Shown: positions 1 through 11,707 of the stretch, one piece after another
How the letters are laid out: each line of letters opens with the position of its first letter
How positions within the stretch are numbered: the stretch's first letter is position 1
Made by a program: the position numbers and the translations under genes
Notes under the pieces: generated by a model
Told to the model about the DNA's origin: nothing
Database searches by the model: none
The model's input: only the letters and a program-made list of their open reading frames with translations
From: Xiphydria camelus
Lineage: Eukaryota > Arthropoda > Insecta > Hymenoptera > Xiphydriidae
NCBI GenBank assembly: GCA_963678675.1
Contig: OY783199.1
Coordinates: forward strand, 4,471,501-4,535,500
DNA length: 64,000 nucleotides
Direction of reading: 5' to 3'

Positions 1-146
1 ATACCAGTTAGTTGAACCAAATATCAAGTTATTCTAACCAAGTGTGTTTAGTTATTTAAACCAAACAGGATCCATATTTCACGAAACGATTTGGTCATCG
101 TCTCCAAGCTTTCGATTAAATTGACCAAGTTATTTTTCTCGCTGTT
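1..146. repeat. MITE family A, truncated by window edge
   Basis: This matches the right-hand three fifths of the full copy at 4841-5083. Shared pieces include AACCAAATATCAAGTTATTC, the GGATCCATATTTCAC segment and the ending ACCAAGTTATTTTTCTCGCTG. The left end lies outside the window. The family has short terminal inverted repeats and an internally palindromic body rich in GGTTA/TAACC motifs. No coding capacity is visible. Confidence 0.75.
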
Positions 147-759
147 TAAAAATGATCTCTGCATACGAAAGCTTTTTTCATTAAACGATTACGCGTCACT
201 GATCCAGCATCTCGAGGTCCCACACTCGCGCCTTTTTTACTCCCGATGCATTATCGGTTCCGTGTGCCTCTTATCGCGCACGATCGTGCATTATGACTCT
301 TTGAATGGGCGAGGGAGGGATGGAAGAAGGAGACAGAAAGAGAGAGAGCCGTGGGATGCTGCAGCGGTGAGCGCTGAGCTTCTGGACCGACTCGAGATCT
401 CGGCGTTGGAAGGGACTTTTTTGTGGTCCCGGTATACCTCCGCTCTCGGTTCGCGTAGTCGCTGCTTCTGCTGTTGCTGCTGGCGGCAGCGCCGCTACGT
501 CAATTTGTCGAAATTCGTTCCGAATCGTTTTATGTCCGCCACGCCGCGAGGCCCGGCCGCTACCATGCGCACACAACGCGCTCTCAGAAAAGTTTCGGCC
601 CCGGGAGAGAGAGAGAGAGAGGATGGTCTCTCACCCTCTCCGAACCTCTCGAAGTCGCTGGCACTTCCAAACTCGGAGAGAGATGATTCTCGCACGGATA
701 TGGCGATATTGATTTTCATTCGCTTATTCTTTCATATGTGGCTTGCTTAGGGCGTGAGA

Positions 760-1016
760 TATAGTAAGGTAACTGTCCCAATAGCAGGACATGTCCTAAC
801 CGCGCGTATAAGTATTTGAGTATAATTAAAATTATTGAAAGAGATAAAAAGAAAGTAGTGAAAAAAAATTTCAATGTGTGTGTGTGAATGATGTATAGGT
901 ACAGGAAGTGTCACTAGTAAGAACTTTGAGTAAAATCCGCTATATGAATTGTTGTTGTTGTTGTTGTCGAATATTAGGCTTAGCCGTTCGGCTATTGGGA
1001 CAGTTATCTTACGGTA
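760..1016. repeat. Inverted-repeat element X (MITE-like)
   Basis: The left end TAGTAAGGTAACTGTCCCAA and the right end TTGGGACAGTTATCTTACGG are near-perfect inverted repeats of about 24 bp, flanked by TA on both sides, as for Tc1/mariner-type insertions. The interior is AT-rich and contains a (TTG)n run at about 949-967 and no ORF. It directly abuts the family B element to the right. No other copy was noticed in the window. Confidence 0.65.
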
Positions 1017-1305
1017 AACTGTGAGAAATAATTGCTAGTGTCGAAAAAAAAGTTTCTTGAATCACACAAGAATATATAATCTTAAAAATGTTTAAGGTTG
1101 CAGATTTTTAAAAAGAATTTTATATAGTATTCTTGATTCAGGAATACCTTCGTGACAACGAGAAATTCTTCCTGCGCGAAACAAACAATTACACAAGCCT
1201 ATATTTTCCTGCAGAAAGAAAACCATGACTCGATCCTGAAATTATATCATGTTGTTGGTCGAAGAGAACATTTTTTTGGCACCAGCAATTATTTCTCCAA
1301 GTGTA
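1017..1305. repeat. MITE family B
   Basis: This is an uninterrupted copy of family B. It begins with GAGAAATAATTGCTAGTGTC, has a central ATTCTTGATTCAGGAATACC segment and ends with GGCACCAGCAATTATTTC. The two ends are inverted repeats (AATAATTGCTxGTG/CAxCAGCAATTATT). It serves as an empty-site reference for other B copies: its AGCCTATATTTTC stretch is where family G is inserted in the copy at 35751-36483. Confidence 0.8.
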
Positions 1306-3141
1306 CGGGTGACCGATATTTTCTTCAGATACATTCCATGCGGTGTATTTCCTCGCGAATATCTTCCCGTGTAATTATCTCACTCATCTCCGAGTCGACA
1401 CCAGATATAGAAAGAAGAACGAGTCAAAGCCCTCGTTTATCACGCTCTTCAGCGGGCGTTCGAAAAACGCGGCGGTCGCAGAGCCATCCGATTTCTCGAC
1501 TCGGAGGTCGTCGACTGCCTCGTCGCCGTAACAAAAAAAAAAGCGCAGAATCATTCGCACCGCCGGAGAAGGTCGAGTTAGACGAGGTCACGCCGGGTCA
1601 AGAGCTGACGCCGCTACCGGAGACCGCGCGAGACGTGGGTTCGCGCATGGTATTTAGGTTTCACTCGACCGTAACGCGGATTAAACCGCGCCGACGTCGG
1701 AGTCCGATCGAATTAGCCCAAGTTCGTCCGTATCGCGCGGAGAGAGCTACCCGGTTATCCGCGCGCGGCTACGGAAGACGTAGGTACACGCGAGTCCAGG
1801 AGAGCCTCGGTTCGATTCCGCGCTCTCGTGTCTATATTCTACGCACGGCTGGTGTAACCGTGCCAAGAGCGAGTCGCGCCGCTTCTCCTTGGGTCGGAGA
1901 ACGCGCCAAGACGGTTCTAAGAAGGAGAGACGGAAAGAGAGAGAGAGAGAGAGAAAGCCGCGGAGAAAGATAGAAAACTGCGCGTTCGCCTCATCTCGAC
2001 GACATCTAGCCGAGACCCGCGGGTTATCCGGGCCGAATCTGCGGCACAGTCCACCGCAGGGTCGGTTAGGCTCGGTTAGGTCGGCGATGGACAAGAGCCC
2101 CGCGCGCGAGAGGCCGCGCTTGTTCTGCTCGCGATCGCCTGCCGCAGGACCGCGTGAGAGAGGATCCAGAGGGCAACACTCTAATTCTCTCCTCTCTCTC
2201 AGACGGGGCCCGTCGGTCCGCGCTCTTTTCGTTTCAATGCTTCACGCTGAATTTCGCTTCTTGCGCCCCGGTTGTCTAAGTTAATTGCGTCCTCATGGCA
2301 CTAACTGGCCCTCCGGCGCGTCCGTCACAAAAAGGGAGGAAGACAGGGCGTATCGTTTCTCCGGTGATAATTACATTTTTTTCTTCCACTCTCTGTTTTG
2401 ACTCGGGACCCGCGCGCGCGCGCGCGCTGTCCTGACCTCGGCCACTGCGCGGCCGCGTACGCGCGAGAATCGGCCAGCGTGTTTACATCGAGTGCGTAAT
2501 ACGGATAATCGGTCTCTTCGCTCGCCTTCCGTATACCTATATGGGTATCTATATACGCGGTGCGCCTTTCACTTAGCAAAAATCGTTTGCCATGCGCCGG
2601 CCATGCGTCCTCTGCTCCTTCCATCGCTCAGTCGTCTCTTGTATAGAGAGCGGTTAGTGAAATCTTCGGGCGTCGAGTCTCGCTCGAGTGAACGATGGGG
2701 CCCCGCGCGAGCGTCGCTCGATGGGACGTCGAAGGAAGATTCGTACTCGCGTGCGCGCGAGCGAGAGAGAAGAAGAAGAAGCAATTTATTTAACTCTGAA
2801 ATAGGATCTCCTAAGAGCAAACAGCAAAAGGTATAATACCTAGTAACGCGAAAAGGAACTGTATAGTGATTCTACTATTAATTACATAAAAATAGACAGA
2901 AAAACCGTAATAGTTATAAAATTACGTAATTAACCCTAAAAGCGAGAGAGAGGAAAGGGAGAGGGAGGGAGATTGCTGGAAAGCCTTGTCTCGTAATTAT
3001 ACACACGCTGTTGAAAATGTCGTCAGACAATATTCAAGTAAAAGTAACCGAAGCATTTGAAAACTACATTTGTATCTAAAATGTCATACAAAAGAATAAA
3101 TTGCTATGTCTGTCTTAAGATTCAAATTATTTTTAACAATG

Positions 3142-3359
3142 TACACTGAGAAAAAAATGTCAATTTAAGAAAAATCTTGGAGATGATGACCAAATTGTTT
3201 GGCGAAATATGGAATCTCCATCTGTTTGGTTAAAATTACCAATTTTTGGTTAGAATAACTAAATATTTCGTTCAACTGACCAGTATTTCGGTTAGAATAA
3301 CTAAACGTGTTTAACTACACGCGTTTTGTCATTTTAACCTAATTATTTTTCTCGTCGTA
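3142..3359. repeat. MITE family A (reverse orientation)
   Basis: The ends are TACACTGAGAAAAAAATG and AATTATTTTTCTCGTCGTA. The body carries the family's ATGACCAAATTGTTTGGCG and TGGTTAGAATAACTAAA motifs in reverse orientation relative to 4841-5083. It lies 87 bp before the hth exon acceptor, so it is very close to the splice site without touching the pyrimidine tract. No ORF belongs to it. Confidence 0.8.
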
Positions 3360-3368
3360 TATCCGTGA

Positions 3369-3641
<273 letters not shown>

Positions 3642-4840
3642 TAACCGAGAACCGGTCGTCCCGATCGCGGCGCAGAGATGACGGGCTCGAGTGCTCCCAA
3701 GGATCGGTCGAAGTCTCCCTCCGGTGTATAAGTAATATAAGTATAAGAATAGTAAGAGACGATCCACCGGAAGAACGCCATATTCTGGCCTGTGTAAGCC
3801 CGGAAACCGCCGCGATTACGCGGGCGCGGATCGTTTCTATTTTCGAGGCTGAACGAATAGTTGCGCGACGGATAATTAAAAGGAGGCCCTATTCGTGTTT
3901 TTTTCCACGCATACGTTATTTTTAGTACAGCCATAAATACAGCACGAACGAGCTCTTGGACTAATTTCTTAATTACCCTCTAATTAAATAAAAATCTCGG
4001 ATGAAATTAAATTGACAGTCTGTCCAATTAGAGGGCTTCGGGTTTGATTTAACGCGCAATTTTTATTCGACTGGATGTTTTGATTTACAAATTAGTTTAG
4101 AAATTTAGCTTCCGATAGGTCGCTCGCTAACGTCGGTACGCGCAGTCGTTACAGGTAGCTGCTTATAACTATGACAGCAAGTCGACGTATCTTTCTCGCG
4201 TCATTTTTGCCGCGACTTCTTTTCATTCGCGCTGGTTATTTGCCGTGTCAACGGAGCGGACTAAAATATGGCGAAGCCAATCGGGAGGGATTCGACGATC
4301 GACCGAACGACAGCGCGGTGCCCCGGACCTCCGCGCGTTCACACTCTGCATAATAGCTGAAACCCCGGCGTAATCGCGAGGCGTGACCGCTGCACGCTGA
4401 ACAGAATTGACGTAATTAAAGGCCAGTCGGTAAATCGCGAGTAATCTCGTTGCTGCACACTCGAATCGGTCGTCACGCGCGTTAGCTTTCAACGTCGACG
4501 AGATCATCGACCGCGATGGCGCGGGGAGCGTCGACAAGCGCCAGAAACCCGGGTGGGAGTGGCGATGCGACCCAGCAAACTCGGCATAAAATTCAGATTT
4601 CGTTTCATTTTCCACTTCGATAGTCGTTAACGAGGAGCGGCGTAGAGTCACGCGGCCCTCCGCTTCGTCCTGCACCACCGGATTCACGTTCCCCTCCTGC
4701 TTCTTATAAGTACCGTCGTCCTCGGCGGTCCTCCGCCGAGGGATCATCCGTACAGCGCTGCCGGAATGAATCACTGCTCGAATACTGCGCTTAAATTCGA
4801 TTATGATGGACCTTGGAGTTTTTTAATTTACGAACACTGC

Positions 4841-5083
4841 TACACTGAGAAAAATAATTGGATTAAAATGAGAAGACGCGTCTGGTTAAACGCGTTTAGT
4901 CATTCTAACCAAAATACTGATCAGGTTGAACCAAATATCAAGTTATTCCAACCAAATGTTCAGTTACTCTGATCAAAAAGTGGTCGGATTAATCAAACAG
5001 ACGGAAGATCTATATTTCACCAAACAGTTTGGTCCTCGTCTTCAAGACTTTGGTTAAGTTGGTCAAATTCTTTTCTCAGTGTA
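4841..5083. repeat. MITE family A, full-length reference copy
   Basis: This is the best-preserved copy, 243 bp. Its ends TACACTGAGAAAA and TTTTCTCAGTGTA are perfect inverted repeats. The body contains AAACGCGTTTAGTCATTCTA, ACCAAATATCAAGTTATTCC and a CAAACAGTTTGGTCCTCG stretch and is itself partly palindromic. No coding capacity is present. The TA at each outer edge fits a TA target duplication. Confidence 0.88.
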
Positions 5084-5851
5084 CAATTAATCGATACAGT
5101 GTGACACTGCTTCCTTTTAAATCTGTAATAATCTATGGGCGTATATTTTATTTCGTAAAATTGAATTTGGAATATTTCAATCTTCAATATTCTCGGAAAT
5201 CTACTTCACAATTGAGCGGGAATAAAATCTACCGTTCGAATCAGCGTATAAACAATCTGAGCATTCTCGAGCGAGCTTCATTTTCAATCGAGACCTCTCC
5301 CCCGTCGAATCCCGGAACCTCCTCCGCTGGGAGTGCGTGGGATCCCGCGATCGATGATGTCTTGCGTGTGACGACGACGTTGACGACGGTACGCTTCGAG
5401 GTAAAAAGGGGGAAAAGGATCCCGATGGGATACGGCCGTTCCGAGCGCGCTTATATGTAAGAGGGGAACCCCAGGAATGCACTCAGGGGCTTATTTTTGG
5501 ATTTGCCGCGTAAAAGCAGCGAAGTCCTAGCGCGCGCGCGGAGCCAGCGAGGCAGAAGACTTTCGAGGTTTTCGGGAGGGGGCCGACAACCGCCGAGGTG
5601 TTCCCCGGGGACGTCGAGGTAACTCGAGACGAACCGTAGCGTGCCGCCGCGCTGCGATTTGGCCTTTTAAAACCTCCACATTCCTCGGCGCCCGGCTTTA
5701 TTCCGAAACGCGGTCAATTCCTAGCTGCGGAGGCAAAAGGAAAAGTTTCTCCGACTCCTTTTCACGGTCGAGAGTGACTCCTGTACGAGCGAGCCCTTCA
5801 GGGGTTGCTTCTCGGTCCGGGCGAGGTCAATCCCGACTGTATGCTGGACCA

Positions 5852-6334
5852 TACACTCGAGGAGAAGGTCTAGTCGAATGTGAACCTGATAGAAAAATTT
5901 ATTTGAGATGAATAGGAATTTATTCACATCGAACGCGAAAGTCTATTTGAATAAAATAGATGTTTTGCATATCTTTTTAATTAACTGCAAACTTACACAG
6001 AGAAAAAGAATTAGTTGGATCTACTGAAAATGATTTGCGGGGTCACGAGTAATTATGTATTTATATCAATGAAATCTTTTAATATCTCGTCAATTTGATA
6101 TCTCTTCCTTGCAATCATGTGGAAAATATGTGGTTGCGAGGAAGAAATATCAAATTAATTTGAGAGAAGATTAAATTGATGTGAATTAGTAGATAAAACT
6201 AATTCCTTTTCTCCGCGTAGTAGAACATTTATTCAATTCGAATAGATTTTTGTTCGATTTAAATAAATTCCTATTCATCTGAAATAATTTTTTTCTATCA
6301 GGTTCGTACTCAACTAGATTTTTTCCTTGGGTGA
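5852..6334. repeat. MITE family K, interrupted by element J
   Basis: The left half (GAGAAGGTCTAGTCGAATG, CCTGATAGAAAAATTTATTTG) and right half (TTTTTCTATCAGGTTCG, ACTCAACTAGATTTTTTCC) are inverted repeats of each other and match the uninterrupted copy at 62358-62611. The halves are separated by element J at 5994-6219. The right end abuts a family E element. No ORF is present. Confidence 0.8.
5994..6219. repeat. Inverted-repeat element J nested in K
   Basis: The ends TACACAGAGAAAAAGAATTAG and CTAATTCCTTTTCTCCGCGTA pair as inverted repeats. Near the centre CTTCCTTGCAATCATGTGG and CATGTGGTTGCGAGGAAG-like arms form a hairpin. The element splits family K exactly at its AT-rich middle. It is the only copy noticed in the window. 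Confidence 0.7.
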
Positions 6335-6685
6335 ACACTGAGAGAAAAGTGAGTTGTAAAATCAACCATAATCGCAAGGTTGAATTTTTCTGGCTGCTAG
6401 GACGTGCCATATTTACGATTTGACCGACCATAAATGCAGTCGAAATAATTTTCGTTACGTCATTATAACAACGATAAGATTGTTTATGATAGACATTACA
6501 CCATGATTTGATTAACCAGGAAAGAAGATCGATAATATTACGGCATGGTAACGTTAACTGTATAAAAAAAAGATCGGGGGCATCTATTAATTATATCGCA
6601 GTTACACCATAACCAGAACTTCACTGTTTAGAACAATTCTGTAGTTAAATTACGGTTCTCTTTTAACCTGATTTCTCTTTCCGTA
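6334..6685. repeat. Family E element (reverse orientation)
   Basis: Read on the minus strand this matches the copy at 46024-46429 almost end to end. Shared pieces are the AGGTTAAAAGA-like left part, the TTTTTTTATACAGTTAACG core, AATCATGGTG, the TTATTTCGACTGCAT stretch and the closing CCTTGCGATTATGGTTG. The outer end ACTGAGAGAAAAGTGAG resembles the termini of families A and B. It is about 350 bp and noncoding. Confidence 0.75.
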
Positions 6686-7892
6686 TATTCAATATTCAAC
6701 GCTCCGATTAATGAATTTCGTCGCGTGAAGCCATCGAGCTTACAGCGATAATACGGAGAAACGATTAATGACAGTTCGTTTGGTACTGTTGGTACCTATT
6801 TGTTTGTCGGCATCGATCGCGACTCGGGAACCGGTCGCCGCGCGATTAAGGACGAGATAAGGGCGCGAGTCGAATTGGAAACGCGGCCGACGAAAAATAA
6901 GAACGCGGGAACGTACGAGCGGGGGAGGAAGACGTTATCGCGGCGGAACGAACACTCGTCGCGCGGGGAGGGTTATCGATTTGCAATTACCTCCTCGAAC
7001 GTCGATTCGTCGAGACCGGAGCGAAATCGACGTCGCGCGGCCGGACGCTTTTCAGGGGGAAACGAAGACGAGCGAGAAATGGTCGCGGCTCTCGCGATCG
7101 TCGGGAATGCGGCTGAGAGATGTAGGTGCTTCGATTTCTACCGCTTTCTTTTTTCTATATCTTCATTCCCTCGTTTAGATCCGTCACCGTCGATAACGCG
7201 CGACGATGCCAATGAATACGCACACGAACGCGGAATATTTACATCGGAATATACGCGACGCGCGATAACTCGCGCGCGGAATCGCGTCACCCGGCGTCGG
7301 CCCCCCGTCAACGCCGCGGACGACGACGACGAATGACACACCCGCACCGAAAATATCCAACCGTCGAAAAGCCTCGACACGTCACCTTTTGCAACTTTTC
7401 GCTCGTCAGTTATTTGCGCGCGGTGCCTCAGCTTCTCGCGGGGACGAAATTGCGTCGCATCTCTTCTGGGCTTCGCGCGCGCGACGCTCGCGATTAGCGT
7501 TATCTACCGTTTCGCTTGTTCGCCGCGCGCGATCGCGTTCAACGCGCCGGTAGAATCGTCGTCACGCGTGAAGAGAGATTCTCTCCCACTCGGAAAGAGA
7601 AAATACGAGGTAACACGGTAGCCGCGGTTTCGAGTAGCACTAGGCCGAGATAACGATAAGAGTTGAGCCCCTGCGACGGATAGGATAAGTCAAGGTGGGA
7701 GGGCGCATCTGATACTCTACCGCGTGTAGCTCTCTTTCACCGTATACCAAACACTTGGAAAACGACGTATGGAAGAAAATATCTCCGGGTTTCTCTGCGA
7801 TCTGCTGCGAAGGATCTACCTCGAAAAGATCCTCTCCCACACCCCCTCTTTCTTTGTCCTACGGACGGCCGAGCGATAACAAATCGTTTACC

Positions 7893-8155
7893 CCGAATTT
7901 ATCCAAGCTGGAAAATGATATTTTGAAATGCAGTTACGCCATCGTCTTGTAAGACTATCTCTCTCTTGTACTCGTTGATTGGTCTTTCGATGACGTCACA
8001 ATCTTGTAGAAAAAAACGCACATAACTCTTTGCGACTAATTATTTTTTCGGACATTTTTCTCTCGTTACCTATATCGAATATGCATAGCTATATTGTAGA
8101 TTACAAATTGAGTTTAAAAACGCGAATATCTTTTTTACGCAAAAACCAAATTCCG
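7893..8155. repeat. Family O dispersed repeat (SINE-like body)
   Basis: This matches copies at 25280-25640 and 40720-40940 and, in reverse, 22385-22700 and 42475-42775. Shared blocks are AGCTGGAAAATGATATTTTG, a GACTATCTCTCTCTTGTACT-like block, ATGACGTCACAATCTTGTAG, TAATTATTTTTTCGGAC and GATTACAAATTGAGTTTAAA. It has no terminal inverted repeats, unlike the other families. See the 40720-41048 copy for a tRNA-like head. Confidence 0.7.
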
Positions 8156-8169
8156 CGTTAAATATTTAA

Positions 8170-8413
8170 GCAGGTACGCCCGGAGAAAAGTTTACTCGAA
8201 TACGAACCTAGTAGAAATATGTATTCGCGATAAATGAAGAATTTATTTACAAGAAGCGAACAGAAGTCTCAAGTAAATAAACGTGGTAGGTATACACAAA
8301 TATTCATTTCATTCAAATAGATCTTTGTTCGATATGAAAAAAAATCCTATTTGCGAGTAATAAACTTTTCAGTGGGTCTTCGTATTCAAGTAAATCTTCC
8401 TCTGAGTTTTTAC
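8170..8413. repeat. MITE family K, degenerate copy
   Basis: The pieces GAATACGAACCTAGTAGAAA, ATTCAAATAGATCTTTGTTC and CGTATTCAAGTAAATC correspond in order to the family K copy at 62358-62611. The ends have decayed. Confidence 0.55.
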
Positions 8414-9474
8414 GACGAGAATGAGAAGCGTTAACATCAGCGTTCAGGGATGGTCAGGATCGAGCTCGATTTTTGATTCCCCAAATTCTTCAATCACAGG
8501 TATACCGTCTCTCCCGTTACCACGGATGGACTATACGAGATCCCCGAACCCTCCCTCTTTTCTTCCCTTCCACGTCCCTCCCCCTTGCTCCCTCGGTTAT
8601 TCCATCCCCGTAAACTCGACGGCAGCCTAGACGCAGTCCCAGTTGCTCGGGTTGAGCGCCGGTACCGCGCGCGCTATCGGTACACAGCCCTCTTCCTCTT
8701 CTTCCTCTCCTCGCATTGGACGTGACCCACGCGCGCCTCGCCGCGCCATCCTCGGTGCGCGTATACACACTCCGCGTAACCGGATTCTTCGACAATTATT
8801 CACGCGCGCCACGGCGAATCGGCGCGAACGTCTTCTTTTCCCTCAGACTCTCCCTCTCCCCGCGTCGCGCCTCGCATAACGCGCGGTGGTACCAGCGCCG
8901 TATAGAGCCGCCGCGCGCGTTAGATAAGCAGGTGACAATCCTCTTGCGGACGTTTTCGAGGCGCTAAGCCACCGGTGTTCGATAGTTCCATGGAGATAGC
9001 CGCGACGACAAAGGGCCGCGCGCGGACGCACGCTGCGCCGGATTATTCTGCATTATGCGCGCGGCTGTATCCGTTCGTCGCGCGTGTGCGGCTCCCCGGT
9101 ACACGTACGCGGCGCGCGGGCACGCGCACTCGCCGATGCACATGCGCTCTCGCGGACGCGCGGCGCGATCGTACACTCCCGAACCGTGGCAGCGAGGGCG
9201 ACGGAGCGGCGGGAGAGAGAAAGAGAGCGCTGCTCATTTTGTGCCATTGTAAATTGATCTATTCAATGGCTCCACCATTATCCCCTGCACTCCGTGTTAT
9301 GGGCCCCAAGACGGGGCACGGCGGAGGCCCCGCTCCAGCGGGAGAGCTCGACCGTGCCTCCCGACGTGGTACAAAGTATCCCGCTGCGCTCCGGCAGGCA
9401 TTGTTGCGCTTTTTTTCATTTCGTTCTCCCAATCGTTCTCTCGCCGTTTCTCTCGCGCGATGCTGCCTCGGTTT

Positions 9475-9477
<3 letters not shown>

Positions 9478-9519
<42 letters not shown>
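9478..9519. repeat. (CT)n microsatellite, about 42 bp
   Basis: This is an uninterrupted CT dinucleotide run inside a CpG-rich intronic block. In insects GA/CT runs can bind GAGA-type factors, but that role here is only a possibility. Confidence 0.9.
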
Positions 9520-9523
<4 letters not shown>

Positions 9524-9666
9524 ATCGCACTCGATGCTCGCACGCGCGAGCGCACCGCGGAATCGTTGCTCGGGTAGAATTGATTCGGACCTGCGAAAAA
9601 AGCCGCGGGAAGCGATAGGTCGATTTCGATGGGGGTGTCGGGGAAACGCATATGGTCGCGTTGATG

Positions 9667-9812
9667 TACACTGACAATGAGAGAAATAATTAGGTTAAAT
9701 TGATCAAACGCGTCTGGTTGAACGTGTTTAGTTATTCCAACTGAAATACTGATCAGTTGAATTAAATATTCAGTTATTCTAGCCAAATGTTTTGTCATTC
9801 CAACCAAATTTT
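9667..9812. repeat. MITE family A, 3'-truncated
   Basis: It starts TACACTGACAATGAGAG and follows the 4841-5083 copy through AAACGCGTCTGGTTGAACG and TCAGTTATTCTAGCCAAATG. It then stops where a family D element begins, so the right third is missing. Confidence 0.7.
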
Positions 9813-9957
9813 TACACGGACAAAAAAATAAATCGTAGTATTTACAAAGTTTGTGATGAATTTCGGGTCAAGGCCGATTTATTGTTACGATAACTACAAT
9901 TTTAGTAAAAGTTGTAGCAATGCTTGCAACTTCTACACGTTTTACTATAATTTTCTT
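9813..9957. repeat. Family D element, partial
   Basis: It begins TACACGGACAAAAAAATAAA and shares CAAGGCCGATTTATTGTTAC and CTACAATTTTAGTAAAAG with the twice-interrupted copy at 45670-46552. The right arm is lost after TTTTACTATAATTTT. Confidence 0.6.
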
Positions 9958-10917
9958 TCTACAGGTTTTCTCTAAACAGATTATTCTAAAAAATATGAAT
10001 TATCAATCTTTTTCGGTTTTACCATGTACTGGTATTTTTAACTGAAATATTCGAATATCTACAATTTCTTATAGCTTGAGCTCCATTTTTCCCCGTGCAC
10101 TCTCCCGCGTCGAGTGCAACTGCGACAAACCCCGAGGTCTTAACGAGTGCCACGATACGGTCTCGACACCGTCGCTCGTCTCACCGTGTAGCTTCACGTG
10201 GGAGTACCGTAATGGAGCCACCTCTGCCGTGCGCGCGCGCGGTGAATCAGAGTTCGGAGGACGCGTTTACTCGGATTTCGTCGGGACGATTACGAGCTGT
10301 ACGTAGGCGGCCCTCTCGGCCTACCCGCTCGCGACGACGACGCGCGCGCGCGCGCGCGCGAGAGAGAGATTCTCGCGATGCCGTCGCCCCGTGCCGCGCG
10401 GAGAAGACTTCGTAATCCCCGGCGGGATTTATTAGCGCAATTAGAATGCACCTCGGGGCATTAAACCCTCGTAAAATGTTGGTGCGCACTGACGAAAGTC
10501 CCCCGACTTGCATTTGCGTGTACACGCGCGCGCGCGCGCTGCGTAGGGCCGAATCGTCGAGCGATCGGGATAATCCGAATTCGGATTCCGGGTGGCGCGG
10601 AAAAAGCGTAAACAGCCGCTGAGCCGGATTATCGCGATATCCGTGATAAGACGACCATTTCGGCCGTCGTGCGCTGCACGCCTCCGTCGTTTCGAGGTTT
10701 ATCGCGCGCCATCTCCGAGGTATACCTACTTTATTTTGTATACCTACGCCATACTTGGACGGGCTCGACGTAAAACTCGATAACTTTGGCGCGGTACGCC
10801 GACGCGATCGCGGTTATCGCTACGCGCCTCGGATTCACGCGGTGGAAGTCTTTCGTGGAAAGTTATTCGCGCGGGTCGATGGGTAATTCTCGCGAGAAGC
10901 TCGGTACTCGTGACTCT

Positions 10918-10955
<38 letters not shown>

Positions 10956-10998
10956 GTCGTCTTAATTGACTTTTCTCGCAAGTTGGAGTGGATATGCT

Positions 10999-11045
10999 TA
11001 CACGGTAAAAAAATCTGCGGTATGAATCTATGTATCCTACTTAGT
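10999..11045. repeat. Family I fragment
   Basis: TACACGG followed by TCTGCGGTATGAATCTATGT and CCTACT parallels the left end of the family I copy at 44026-44173 (TTCTGCGGTGTGGACCTATG). Only this end is recognisable. Confidence 0.45.
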
Positions 11046-11458
11046 CATTTTTTTTTATGATTAGTTATTTTTTTCAATCAAATCAGTAGAGTCATTTTTA
11101 TTTTTAAAAGTAATTATTTTTTCGATTTCGTAGCTTGATTCGTCAAATAATTTGACGATAGCTTCTCGCCGCTAAAAGGGTCCAACAATTCGTTTGAATT
11201 CTTAGTATTAGTTAAAGTTCGTTAAAGTGTGATCTAATTTGTTATCTTCCATACCCCTAACAATTTCGATGCGTGTTCTGAATGAAAATAAATTATTTCC
11301 ATTACACAAATCTCAATCACTTTCTTTCGGTATTATTTTCTCAAAATTTCATCAAATTTCTTACGAACACCGTTAAACCACATTTTTATCCCCTCGTAAT
11401 GCTCAAATTGGGAAAGATCGGTAATTTTTTTTTCAAATTAGGAGTCATTAAAACTCAG

Positions 11459-11610
11459 TACACCGAGAAAACAGTTTATTTGTAGTGGATAAATGTTTGT
11501 TTGAATATGACGAAATAAACATTTTATCGGATCAAATAAATATTCATTAATTATTGCGATATTTATACTTGATACAATTTGATCCTTCGAGACAACCATT
11601 CGAATGAATG
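11459..11610. repeat. MITE family G, 3'-truncated
   Basis: It begins TACACCGAGAAAACAGTTTA and continues with GATAAATGTTTGTTTGAATA and ACATTTTATCGGATCAAATA, matching the complete copy at 36124-36374. It breaks off after CGAGACAACCATTCGAATGA, where family I sequence begins. Confidence 0.7.
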
Positions 11611-11707
11611 GCATACGACTGAATGACACCACAGTAGTGGTGCATATAGATCTACACCGGTGTGTGAAATGGTATTAAAAATTAACACCACTATTTTTGA
11701 CCGTGTA
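11611..11707. repeat. Family I element, right part
   Basis: GACACCACAGTAGTGGTGCAT, a GATCTACACCGGTGTG block and AAAATTAACACCACTATTTT match the right portion of 44026-44173. It ends in ACCGTGTA. Confidence 0.6.

Noticed and set aside
1805..1822. tRNA B-box-like GGTTCGATTCC
   Set aside because: No A box at a suitable upstream distance and no cloverleaf stems. Not a tRNA gene.
1152..1973. 273-codon + strand ORF
   Set aside because: It starts inside the family B repeat and runs into CpG-rich, arginine-heavy sequence. No domain or splice context is recognisable.
3970..4036. 10-bp inverted repeat CCCTCTAATT...AATTAGAGGG
   Set aside because: Short arms and no matching copy. Could be chance in AT-rich sequence.
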